A DNA stretch of 64,000 nt from Actinobacillus equuli. Its GTDB lineage: Bacteria; Pseudomonadota; Gammaproteobacteria; Enterobacterales; Pasteurellaceae. The translations under genes were made by a program, and so were the position numbers. Below the pieces are notes generated by a model. That model was not told where the DNA came from. It did not search any database and saw nothing but the letters and a program-made list of their open reading frames with translations. The stretch is from NCBI RefSeq assembly GCF_900636745.1, contig NZ_LR134310.1, forward strand, positions 1 through 64,000, read 5' to 3'. Every line of letters starts with the position of its first letter. Position 1 is the first letter of the stretch. Below are positions 34,253 through 42,671 of this stretch, in pieces.

Positions 34253-36175
34253 ATGAAATTAATTGAAATTGAAAACCTGAATAAGTATTTTGGTTCAGGT
34301 GATAACAAAGCACATATTCTGAAAAATGTTAATTTAACTATCGAACAAGGTGACTTTGTCGCAATTATCGGTGCTTCCGGCTCTGGTAAATCAACGTTGA
34401 TGAATATTATCGGCTGTTTAGATACTGCCAGCTCCGGTATTTGCCGTATTGACGGCAAAGAAACGCAACAAATGAATAGCGATGAACTTTCAGATCTGCG
34501 TCAACGAAAATTCGGTTTTATTTTCCAACGCTATAACCTTCTTTCTGCCTTAACTGCAAATGAAAATGTAGCCTTACCGGCTATCTATGCCGGTATGGAT
34601 AGCCGTTCTCGTAAAGCGCGAGCCGATCAATTATTAGATAAACTCGGTTTATCCGACAAAACGCTCAACCGTCCAAATCAGCTTTCAGGCGGACAACAGC
34701 AACGAGTGAGTATTGCCCGTGCATTAATGAATGGTGGTGAAATCATTCTTGCGGATGAACCGACCGGCGCTTTGGATTCAAAAAGCGGTGAAACCGTACT
34801 GCAAATCTTACAAGACCTACATAAAGAGGGTCATACCATCATTATGGTTACCCATGACCCGAATATTGCGGCAACGGCCAGTCGCGTGATTGAAATTAAA
34901 GACGGGCAAATTATTCGTGATGAACGGCAACAGCCGTATTCAGAAGAATTAAAACTAGTGAAACGCGAACACAGGCCACCCCGCTTCTTTGATCAGTTGA
35001 TTGAATCATTCAAAATGGCAACCAGTGCGATTATGGCGCATAAGTTACGGGCGCTTCTCACTATGCTTGGCATTGTGATTGGGATCACTTCGGTTATTTC
35101 GGTTGTAGCGCTTGGACAAGGTTCACAAGAACGTATTTTATCTAATATCAATAGCCTTGGTACTAATACCATGACTATTATGAACGGGACGGGCTTTGGT
35201 GATAGACGAGCTAATTTGACGAAGAATTTGACCATCAGTGATGCGACAATGCTTAACAAACAAGCTTATATTGATAGCACAACGCCCTCAAGCAGTTTAA
35301 GTGCCACTGTGATTTCCGGTAATACGAACGTCACTGCAACGGTAAATGGTGTTGGAGAGCAATATTTGAACGTAAGGGGGTTAAAAATGGTCTCCGGGCG
35401 ATTCTTTAACACCGAAGACGTTGTGCTTTCTGCGCAAGTCGTTGTTATTGATGCCAATACCAAAAAGGATCTCGGTTTAGCCGAACCGGTTGAAGGAAAA
35501 GTCATTCTTGTCGGTAAAAAACCGTTAAAAATTATTGGATTAGCCGCTGAATCCAACAATATGAATCAAACCAGTTTAAAAATGTGGATGCCTTATACGA
35601 CACTGATGCAACGTATTTCCGGTGAAAAACATATTGATTCATTAACTGTAAAAGTCAAAGACAATATTGAAAGCCAAACCGCAGAAAAAAGTATTACCGA
35701 GCTATTAATTGCTAAGCACGGCAAAAAAGATTTTTTTGTAATGAATAGCGATACGATCAAACAAACCATTACCAGCACTACAAATACGATGAAATTATTA
35801 ATCTCGTCTATTGCGATGATTTCATTGATTGTGGGGGGGATCGGCGTAATGAATATTATGCTCGTCTCTGTTACAGAACGAACGAAAGAAATTGGTGTTC
35901 GTATGGCAATCGGCGCAAAACAGAGTAATATTTTGCAGCAATTTCTTATTGAGGCAATTCTTATCTGTTTACTCGGTGGGGTTATCGGGATCTTATTTGC
36001 GATTGCAATTATTGTGACATTCAACACTCTAGGCTCTAATTTTCAAATGGTACTTTCTCCTGCATCGGTTGTATTGGCAGTATTCTGCTCTACTTTAATT
36101 GGTGTTGTATTCGGTTATATGCCGGCAAAAAATGCTTCGAAGCTCAACCCGATTACCGCCTTGGCACAAGAGTAA
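34253..36175 (+). CDS. macB: MacB-like ABC transporter (ATPase-permease fusion)
   Basis: Inner-membrane component of a tripartite efflux system for macrolides, toxins or lipoproteins. 640 residues from the ATG at 34253 (AGGAA upstream; the in-frame start at 34202 has no site). E. coli MacB has 648. N-terminal ATPase with Walker A GASGSGKST (40-48), signature LSGGQQQR (near 143) and Walker B ILADEPTGALDS. A first membrane helix lies near 275, a large periplasmic domain follows, and three C-terminal helices contain GGIGVMNIMLVSVTERTKEIG. No macA-like adaptor gene lies next to it. The close place behind cpxA may matter for regulation. Confidence 0.88.
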   Translation: MKLIEIENLNKYFGSGDNKAHILKNVNLTIEQGDFVAIIGASGSGKSTLMNIIGCLDTASSGICRIDGKETQQMNSDELSDLRQRKFGFIFQRYNLLSALTANENVALPAIYAGMDSRSRKARADQLLDKLGLSDKTLNRPNQLSGGQQQRVSIARALMNGGEIILADEPTGALDSKSGETVLQILQDLHKEGHTIIMVTHDPNIAATASRVIEIKDGQIIRDERQQPYSEELKLVKREHRPPRFFDQLIESFKMATSAIMAHKLRALLTMLGIVIGITSVISVVALGQGSQERILSNINSLGTNTMTIMNGTGFGDRRANLTKNLTISDATMLNKQAYIDSTTPSSSLSATVISGNTNVTATVNGVGEQYLNVRGLKMVSGRFFNTEDVVLSAQVVVIDANTKKDLGLAEPVEGKVILVGKKPLKIIGLAAESNNMNQTSLKMWMPYTTLMQRISGEKHIDSLTVKVKDNIESQTAEKSITELLIAKHGKKDFFVMNSDTIKQTITSTTNTMKLLISSIAMISLIVGGIGVMNIMLVSVTERTKEIGVRMAIGAKQSNILQQFLIEAILICLLGGVIGILFAIAIIVTFNTLGSNFQMVLSPASVVLAVFCSTLIGVVFGYMPAKNASKLNPITALAQE

Positions 36176-36186
36176 ATTAACTTACT

Positions 36187-36244
36187 GCAAGCGGTTAAAT
36201 TTGTCGATAAATTTGCAAATTTTTCTGATAATTTAACCGCTTGC
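36187..36244. terminator. Inverted uptake-signal pair after macB
   Basis: GCAAGCGGTTAAATT (36187-36201) is the exact complement of AATTTAACCGCTTGC (36230-36244). Confidence 0.7.
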
Positions 36245-36266
36245 TTTATCTTAAAAGGAAGAATAA

Positions 36267-37040
36267 ATGGGACTATCTAATCTCGAACTTGAACAAATTA
36301 TTGATGAAAAATTAAATAGTAAAGCGATTAGCGATTATGCGCCAAACGGCTTGCAAATAGAAGGTAAAGCACATATTCAGCACATTGTGACTGGGGTGAC
36401 CGCAACCCTTCCGCTGATCGAAAAGGCGATTGAAAAAAATGCCGATGCGATTTTGGTACACCACGGTTATTTTTGGAAAAGCGAATCGCCCTGTATCCGA
36501 GGTATGAAAGGGAAACGTATCAAACAATTATTAGTGAATAACATTAATTTATTTGGCTATCACCTTCCGCTTGATATGCATGCCGAACTAGGCAATAACG
36601 CACAATTAGCCACAAAATTAGGCGTGATAAACCTACAAGGTTTAGAAGACCGTCCGAATTCAATTCCGGTATATGGTGAGCTGGAAACGCCAGTTGCTGC
36701 GCAAGAATTTGCGGAACGTATTGAACAAGTACTTAACCGTAAACCGATTTTATGTGATGAATTTATTGCTGATTATCCGCATAAATTAATTCGCAAAGTC
36801 GGTATTTGTACCGGTGGTGGACAAGGTTATATCGATTTAGCGGCAAGTAAAGGCTGTGATGCATTTATTTCCGGCGAAATTTCAGAACAAACCACTCATT
36901 CCGCCCGTGAGCAAGGGATTTATTACTTCGCTTGCGGACACCACGCTACAGAGCGAGACGGTGTGAAAGCACTTGGTGAATGGCTGGCAAAAGAATACGG
37001 CTTAGATGTAGAATTTATTGATATCGATAACCCAGCTTAA
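36267..37040 (+). CDS. NIF3/YbgI family metal-binding protein
   Basis: 257 residues (E. coli YbgI 247). The NIF3 fold binds a two-metal centre; here HHGYFWKSE (near residue 70) and the C-terminal HHATERDGVKALGEWL supply typical His, Glu and Asp ligands. Members are annotated as GTP cyclohydrolase I type 2 homologues or as radiation-resistance factors, but the substrate is not settled. ATG at 36267 follows AAGGAAG. Confidence 0.85.
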   Translation: MGLSNLELEQIIDEKLNSKAISDYAPNGLQIEGKAHIQHIVTGVTATLPLIEKAIEKNADAILVHHGYFWKSESPCIRGMKGKRIKQLLVNNINLFGYHLPLDMHAELGNNAQLATKLGVINLQGLEDRPNSIPVYGELETPVAAQEFAERIEQVLNRKPILCDEFIADYPHKLIRKVGICTGGGQGYIDLAASKGCDAFISGEISEQTTHSAREQGIYYFACGHHATERDGVKALGEWLAKEYGLDVEFIDIDNPA

Positions 37041-37092
37041 TATTTGAAATACAGATAAAATCTAGAGTTAACGATGTTTTTGCTCTAAAAAT

Positions 37093-37125
37093 AAAAAGTC
37101 GTATCGGAATAGATACGACTTTTTT
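37093..37125. terminator. Bidirectional terminator between the NIF3 gene and glpX
   Basis: AAAAAGTCGTATC/GATACGACTTTTT stem with T-runs on both strands, between convergent genes. Confidence 0.85.
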
Positions 37126-37135
37126 GTAACTAGCT

Positions 37136-38134
37136 TTAGTCTTCAGATAAACGAGAGATATCGTGATAAGAAGCCAATTTACGAATAGTACGTGAACGGC
37201 CTCGAATTAATAATGTCTCTGTAAACATCATACTGCCCTTGCGTTGTACGCCTTTTAATAAATCACCGGTAGTAATTCCGGTTGCTGCAAACAACACATT
37301 ATCATCGCGCACTAAATCTTCCAATTTTAATACTTTATTAACCGGTACATTCATTTGTGCACAGCGTGAAAGCTCTTTTTCCGCAGCAGAAAGATTTTCC
37401 GGCGAATTACCTTTTACTTGATTACGAGGAATAAGACGACCTTGAATATCTCCGCCCAATGCACGAACTGCTGCTGCGGCAACCACGCCTTCCGGCGCAC
37501 CACCGATACCATAAACCAAATCTAAATCACTATCCGGCAAACAGCACTGTACCGCTGCTGCAACATCACCGTCAGGAATAGCCATCACTCTTACACCTAA
37601 TTTTTGCACCGCTTTAATGATTTCATCGTGGCGCGGTTTTGCTAAAATCGCGACTGTCATCTGTGTCAATAATTTACCTTTTTTCGACGCGACACGACGA
37701 ATATTTTGCTCCAGGGGCAGATCCAAATCGATCATTCCTTTTGCTTCGCTATCCACCACCAATTTTTCCATATACATATCCGGTGCTTTAAGAAAAGTAT
37801 CTTTGCCTCCTGCGGCTAAAACAGCTAATGCACCTGCTTGTCCCATTGCGGTCATTCGAGTACCGTCAATCGGATCAACCGCAATCGCAACTTCATCATC
37901 TTCCGGTTGAGAACGTCCGACTTTCTCACCAATATAAAGCATTGGCGCTTCATCAATTTCGCCTTCACCAATCACGATTTCACCACGAATTTCCATCTTA
38001 TTCATGATCAAACGCATTGCTTTTACTGCGGCGTCATCTGCTGCATTTTTATCACCTCGTCCAATCCAGTCATAAGCTGCAAGTGCAGCGGCTTCCGTTA
38101 CACGAGAAAACTCGAAAGAAATAGCACGTTTCAT
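37136..38134 (-). CDS. glpX: Fructose-1,6-bisphosphatase class II
   Basis: Gluconeogenic phosphatase of the lithium-sensitive family. 332 residues (E. coli 336). GEGEIDEAPMLYIGE and AVDPIDGTRM give the metal ligands. The C-terminal part has GITTGDLL and MTETLLIRGRS-type sequence. Start ATG at 38134 follows AGGATG. It is alone on its strand. Confidence 0.95.
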   Translation of the reverse strand: MKRAISFEFSRVTEAAALAAYDWIGRGDKNAADDAAVKAMRLIMNKMEIRGEIVIGEGEIDEAPMLYIGEKVGRSQPEDDEVAIAVDPIDGTRMTAMGQAGALAVLAAGGKDTFLKAPDMYMEKLVVDSEAKGMIDLDLPLEQNIRRVASKKGKLLTQMTVAILAKPRHDEIIKAVQKLGVRVMAIPDGDVAAAVQCCLPDSDLDLVYGIGGAPEGVVAAAAVRALGGDIQGRLIPRNQVKGNSPENLSAAEKELSRCAQMNVPVNKVLKLEDLVRDDNVLFAATGITTGDLLKGVQRKGSMMFTETLLIRGRSRTIRKLASYHDISRLSED

Positions 38135-38319
38135 TTAACATCCTTTACATAAAATAACCAATATTTGTCATATTTTATCAGCTAGCAATCGATTTCGTTA
38201 CTAAAAAATCAGCAAATGAAGAAAAATTCCAAAATGCATGAACTTTTCAATGAAATCAACGCCTAACTGAGGTATAATTCTTGCACTTTACATATCTGTT
38301 TTTAAGAGGAAATCCAATT

Positions 38320-38538
38320 ATGTCATTATCAATTCTTGACCAACTTGAAGAAAAAATTAAACAAGCAGTAGAAACAATTCAATTACTTCAATTAGAAGTA
38401 GAAGAATTAAAAGAAAAGAACAATACTGTAGAGCAAGAAAAAGAAACATTACGCCAAGAATTTGAACAATTAAAATCTGAGCAACAAAGCTTCCAAGATC
38501 GTTTACGTTCACTTTTAGGTCAAATCGACAACGTATAA
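38320..38538 (+). CDS. zapB: Cell division protein ZapB
   Basis: Coiled-coil protein that works with ZapA and FtsZ at the division ring. 72 residues from the ATG at 38320, preceded by AAGAGG; the upstream in-frame ATG at 38281 lacks a site. E. coli ZapB has about 80. Almost the whole chain is one heptad-type coiled coil (LDQLEEKIKQAVETIQLLQ and onward). Confidence 0.9.
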   Translation: MSLSILDQLEEKIKQAVETIQLLQLEVEELKEKNNTVEQEKETLRQEFEQLKSEQQSFQDRLRSLLGQIDNV

Positions 38539-38554
38539 TTTTCCTTTTTTGTAG

Positions 38555-38583
38555 AACGGCTAATGCGTATTAGCCGTTTTTTA
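38555..38583 (+). terminator. Terminator of zapB
   Basis: AACGGCTAAT/ATTAGCCGTT with loop GCGT, followed by TTTTTTATTT. It ends 14 bp before the tdk start codon. Confidence 0.85.
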
Positions 38584-38596
38584 TTTGTGTAAGATT

Positions 38597-39178
38597 ATGG
38601 CAAAACTCTATTTTTATTACTCTTCAATGAATGCAGGAAAGTCAACCACCCTGCTTCAATCCTCTTATAACTACCAAGAACGAGGCATGAATACTTTGGT
38701 TTATACCGCTGCGATTGATGATCGTTATGGTGTTGGCAAAGTAAGCTCTCGTATTGGCATTTCACAAGAAGCGCAATTATTTCAATCGGAATCAAATTTA
38801 TTCGATGAAATTCAACGTACTAATCAAGAAAAAACGTTACACTGTATCTTAATTGATGAAGCTCAATTTCTTACGAAAACGCAGGTATATCAGTTAACTG
38901 ATGTAGTAGATAAACTAAGAATTCCAGTGCTATGTTATGGTTTACGTACAGATTTCCAAGGAGAGCTCTTTGAGGGAAGCCAGTATTTATTAGCTTGGGC
39001 AGATGAATTACAAGAGCTAAAAACTATTTGTGATTGTGGCAAAAAAGCCCATTTTGTCATTCGCATGAACGAGAAAGGCGAAGCTGTCGCCGATGGCGAC
39101 CAAATTCAGATTGGAGGAAATGACAAATATCTTTCAGTATGTCGTTACCACTATAAACAAAAACTCAATAAACTCTAG
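38597..39178 (+). CDS. tdk: Thymidine kinase
   Basis: Phosphorylates thymidine in salvage. 193 residues from the ATG at 38597. Type II kinase: P-loop SMNAGKST at residues 10-17, Walker B-like ILIDEAQFL, lasso region [13 protein letters not shown], and zinc ligands CDCGKKA and near the C-terminus (VCRYHY). The start has a weak binding site (GTAAGATT) and immediately follows the zapB terminator. Confidence 0.95.
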   Translation: MAKLYFYYSSMNAGKSTTLLQSSYNYQERGMNTLVYTAAIDDRYGVGKVSSRIGISQEAQLFQSESNLFDEIQRTNQEKTLHCILIDEAQFLTKTQVYQLTDVVDKLRIPVLCYGLRTDFQGELFEGSQYLLAWADELQELKTICDCGKKAHFVIRMNEKGEAVADGDQIQIGGNDKYLSVCRYHYKQKLNKL

Positions 39179-39624
39179 TCTTACTTATAAGCGGTTGTTT
39201 TTACGAATTTTTTTACAAAAATAACCGCTTGCTGCTATTCTTTCCCTCCCTTAATTTCTATTTCCCAAATTTCGTTCTTTATACCCATTTTTGGCTAAGT
39301 ACCAAGTTAGCGATTGCTCAATAAAATGGAGTGTAACGATCTATTTACAAGAATAAATGCTTTAAAAAATTCACTCCAAGATCTGAGTTGCACTCCACTT
39401 TAGGTACCACAAAGGGAAAACTATCGGAATAAGTAAGCGACTGCTCAATATATAAACTTATTGTTTAATTTACATGCTTGTTTTGAAGGATATACGGGAG
39501 GAGGAATGATAAAAATAGATTCTTGTAAGATCCTACAAAAAAGAAAAGGCACATCAGTATAACGTGCCTTCTGTAATTTCTTTGTATTTTTCTACAAAAG
39601 CAAGAATTGTTTGTGATCTAAGTC
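39179..39624. other. Intergenic region with uptake-signal pair, repeats and a tsaB terminator
   Basis: 445 bp without a convincing gene. Seen in order: an AAGCGGTT/AACCGCTT pair (39188-39231) that ends tdk transcription; a 20-bp direct repeat with two mismatches at 39304-39323 and 39431-39450; an inverted repeat TGGAGTG (39327-39333)/CACTCCA (39391-39397); and a terminator AAGGCAC/GTGCCTT (39546-39571) oriented for tsaB. An 18-codon ORF with a GGGAGGAGGA leader at 39506-39562 overlaps that terminator and is not accepted. The middle part may encode a small RNA. Confidence 0.45.
39545..39571 (-). terminator. Terminator of tsaB
   Basis: On the minus strand AAGGCAC and GTGCCTT form a stem followed by TTCTTTT. 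Confidence 0.75.
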
Positions 39625-40317
39625 CTAACGCTTATGCGGTAACTTTTCCCAGGTCACTTCATTACGCAAATAAACCGGTTCAATTTGTAGTGCCGATTGC
39701 GTATTCCCTTGAGCAAATTCGGATTCTGCAAGTGTAAGCATTGATTTTGCTGAAGGTAAGGTAATGTCACTCACTAAAAGCGGTAATTGTGTATCAGGAA
39801 ATTGCGAATATGCCGCCCAACCGGTACCTACAACCACAGTATTATCCTTCGGTTGTATTTGGCTGATAGCACGCTCTGGTGAGCATACTTGCTCAGCAAC
39901 AATTGTTTGCCAGCACTGTCCTACTCTCTCATATTGCGCAAAATAAACTTCATTCATACGGGCATCAATCAGTGCAACAACATTTGTTGCTCCTATTTTC
40001 TCATAAGCTGCTTGTGCCATTGCTAAGAGATTTGAGACCGGTACAACCGGTAAATTTGCTCCCATTGCCAGCCCCTGAGCAATACCAACACCTACTCGAA
40101 CACCGGTAAAGCTTCCTGGCCCTCGACCAAATGCTAGCGCATCAACTTGTTTAAGAGAAATACCAGCTTTTGCTAATAATTCATCTATCATTGGTAGAAT
40201 TCGCTGTGTATGTGTTCTTGGACTTAGTTCATCAAATGCAGAAATTTGTCCATTATGTAATAACGCCACAGAGCAAGCTTCAGTGGCTGTATCAATAGCA
40301 AGAATTGTTTTGTTCAT
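39625..40317 (-). CDS. tsaB: tRNA threonylcarbamoyladenosine biosynthesis protein TsaB
   Basis: With TsaD and TsaE makes the t6A37 modification of ANN-decoding tRNAs. 230 residues from the ATG at 40317 (E. coli 231); an upstream in-frame start at 40368 falls in an uptake-signal-containing leader and is rejected. ASKHA fold with ILAIDTATEACSVAL and AFGRGPGSFTGVRVG, the TsaB hallmark. Confidence 0.95.
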   Translation of the reverse strand: MNKTILAIDTATEACSVALLHNGQISAFDELSPRTHTQRILPMIDELLAKAGISLKQVDALAFGRGPGSFTGVRVGVGIAQGLAMGANLPVVPVSNLLAMAQAAYEKIGATNVVALIDARMNEVYFAQYERVGQCWQTIVAEQVCSPERAISQIQPKDNTVVVGTGWAAYSQFPDTQLPLLVSDITLPSAKSMLTLAESEFAQGNTQSALQIEPVYLRNEVTWEKLPHKR

Positions 40318-40423
40318 TTTTATTATCCTAAAACGACAGAAAACACGGAAACAAGCGGTTAATTTCACAAAAAAGTTTGCAAAAACCTATTATTTCCGTG
40401 TTTCTGATATAAATTTTTAGTGA

Positions 40424-41500
40424 TTAAGCACGCTTAGCTCGACGCTGTTCAACCGCTTCCGCTAATGCAAATAATGCTTTTTCACTATCTTCCCAGCCAA
40501 TACATGCATCTGTCACACTTTGGCCATATACTAAATTCTCTAAATTACCATCGCCTAGTTCTTGACGACCTTCAACTAAATGACTCTCAATCATTACACC
40601 TGAAATAAATTCCGAACCATTCGCAATTTGTTGGCATACGTCAGCACAAACATCCATTTGGCGTTTAAATTGCTTTTGGCTATTGGCATGGCTAAAGTCA
40701 ATCATCACGTGTGGACGGCGACCAGATTTCTCAATATCCGCACACACTCTTGCAACAGACTCCGCATCATAGTTTGTACCATTATCACCACCACGTAAAA
40801 TAATATGGCAATCCGGATTACCTGCGGTAGAGACAATCGCAGAATGGCCAAATTTAGTAACTGATAAGAAATGGTGTGGTGCTTCTGCTGCACCAATCGC
40901 ATCTAAGGCAATTTTTACACTGCCGTTTGTTGCATTTTTAAAACCTACCGCACAAGATAAACCTGAAGCTAATTCACGGTGAACTTGAGATTCAGTCGTA
41001 CGCGCGCCAATTGCGCCCCAACTCATAAAGTCCGCCATATATTGCGGCGTGATCATATCTAAAAATTCACCTGCTGCTGGAACCATTAAATCATTAATGT
41101 CCGATAGCACTTTACGCGCAATACGCAAACCATCATTTAGTGCATAAGTTTCATTTAAATACGGATCATTGATTAGCCCTTTCCAACCTACAGTGGTACG
41201 AGGCTTCTCAAAATACACTCGCATAACAACTTCAAGATTTTGGTTAATTTTAGGATCAGCGCGAAGTGCCTTAATACGTTGTGCATACTCTAATGCCGCT
41301 TTAGGATCATGGATTGAGCAAGGACCAATCACTACTAATAAACGATCATCCGCACCGTGAATAATTTTATGGATAGCCTTACGGGCTTGTTCCACCGTTT
41401 CAGCTGCAACTTCACTTGCCGGAAAACGTTCTAATAGCGCAACCGGCGGTAAAAGTTCTTCAATATTAGTAATTCGTAGGTCATCATTTTTGTAAGACAT
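40424..41500 (-). CDS. aroG: 3-deoxy-7-phosphoheptulonate (DAHP) synthase, type I
   Basis: First step of the shikimate pathway, joining PEP and erythrose 4-phosphate. 358 residues (E. coli AroG 350). VIGPCSIHDPKAALEYA, the PEP site KPRTTVGWKGLINDP, a metal Cys in GPCS, and HVMIDFSHANSQK are all seen. AroG versus AroF or AroH cannot be fixed by eye, so the feedback inhibitor is not certain. It is monocistronic. Confidence 0.9.
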   Translation of the reverse strand: MSYKNDDLRITNIEELLPPVALLERFPASEVAAETVEQARKAIHKIIHGADDRLLVVIGPCSIHDPKAALEYAQRIKALRADPKINQNLEVVMRVYFEKPRTTVGWKGLINDPYLNETYALNDGLRIARKVLSDINDLMVPAAGEFLDMITPQYMADFMSWGAIGARTTESQVHRELASGLSCAVGFKNATNGSVKIALDAIGAAEAPHHFLSVTKFGHSAIVSTAGNPDCHIILRGGDNGTNYDAESVARVCADIEKSGRRPHVMIDFSHANSQKQFKRQMDVCADVCQQIANGSEFISGVMIESHLVEGRQELGDGNLENLVYGQSVTDACIGWEDSEKALFALAEAVEQRRAKRA

Positions 41501-41622
41501 TGTGTGTTCTCTTATTGTTTTAAACGGTTATTAGAAAAGGTGTAGACCTAACTTAATAAAATTATAAAATGATGTCAAATAGTTTTAATACTATTTAACT
41601 AGTACAGGATTGCTTTTGTGAT

Positions 41623-42486
41623 TTAACGGATAGAAAACGTGTCACAAACAGCTGGATTACCTGACTGCAGCCCTTTACGGAACCAAGCTAAACGCTCAGC
41701 GGAAGAACCGTGAGTAAAGCTGTCCGGTACAATATAACCTTGTGCTTGCTTTTGCAGACGGTCATCACCAACAGCCTGTGAAGCAATAAACGCCTCTTCT
41801 ACATCCCCGGCTTCTAATCTCCCTTCTTTTTGAATTTGATAACCCCAAACACCGGCAAAACAGTCCGCTTGGAGCTCTACGTTTACTGATATTTTATTCG
41901 CAGTCGCTTGGTTACGAGCGTTACGTTGTGCTCTTTGAGTCTGCTCACTGATGCCTAATAAGTTTTGAACATGATGACCAACCTCGTGTGCAATCACATA
42001 AGCAAAAGCAAAATCGCCCGGGGCTTTAAGCTGAGATTTCATATCATCATAAAATGACAGATCAAGATATACCTTTTGATCTAACGGACAATAAAACGGT
42101 CCCATAGCAGATTGCCCTGTGCCGCAAGCAGTATGCGTAACGCCTCGGTAAAGCACTAATTTGGGCTCACGATAAGTCAAACCGTTTTGTTTAAAATAAT
42201 TACCCCATATACGTTCCGTAGTGTGCAGTACTTTGCGAGCAATCGTATTAAGTTCCGCTTCTTCTGCAGAAATAATCGGTGCAGTTTGTTGCTGCTGATA
42301 AGAAGATTGTGAATCGTTATATCCCATCAAACCAGTTAAATCCACGCCATAGTAAGCCCCGATTAATACGATGATAAAGCCTAAAATCCCACCTTTAGCT
42401 CGTCCACCAGAAGAACGACGACCATAATCGGCTTGTCCGCGTCTATCTTCTACGTTCGAACTTTCTCTTTCATTCTCTAAACGCAT
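41623..42486 (-). CDS. ypfJ: YpfJ family zinc metallopeptidase-like membrane protein
   Basis: 287 residues from the ATG at 42486 (AAGGAAAG upstream). An N-terminal cytosolic basic part, one membrane helix (GILGFIIVLIGAYYGVDL, 33-50), then a periplasmic zincin-like domain with HEVGH at 167-171 and a second acidic ligand region (ELQADCFAGVWG). YpfJ is the E. coli member of this neutral zinc metallopeptidase family. The substrate is not known. Confidence 0.88.
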   Translation of the reverse strand: MRLENERESSNVEDRRGQADYGRRSSGGRAKGGILGFIIVLIGAYYGVDLTGLMGYNDSQSSYQQQQTAPIISAEEAELNTIARKVLHTTERIWGNYFKQNGLTYREPKLVLYRGVTHTACGTGQSAMGPFYCPLDQKVYLDLSFYDDMKSQLKAPGDFAFAYVIAHEVGHHVQNLLGISEQTQRAQRNARNQATANKISVNVELQADCFAGVWGYQIQKEGRLEAGDVEEAFIASQAVGDDRLQKQAQGYIVPDSFTHGSSAERLAWFRKGLQSGNPAVCDTFSIR

Positions 42487-42671
42487 TTTGCTTTCCTTGA
42501 AACTAAAATAATAAATCAACCCTAATTTTATACGAATATCCAGCGATATCCTACAAGTAATTCCGGTGCTAAATCCAAATAGCAGAAAGCGATTAAATTC
42601 AAAGCCAAACTTGCAAAGTTTTGCCCAAATTTAACCGCTTGTTTAAAGTATAAAACGTTACATTGTCGCTT

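Noticed and set aside
39506-39562. 18-codon ORF behind a GGGAGGAGGA sequence
   Set aside because: Very short, overlaps the tsaB terminator, no hydrophobic or other recognisable character.
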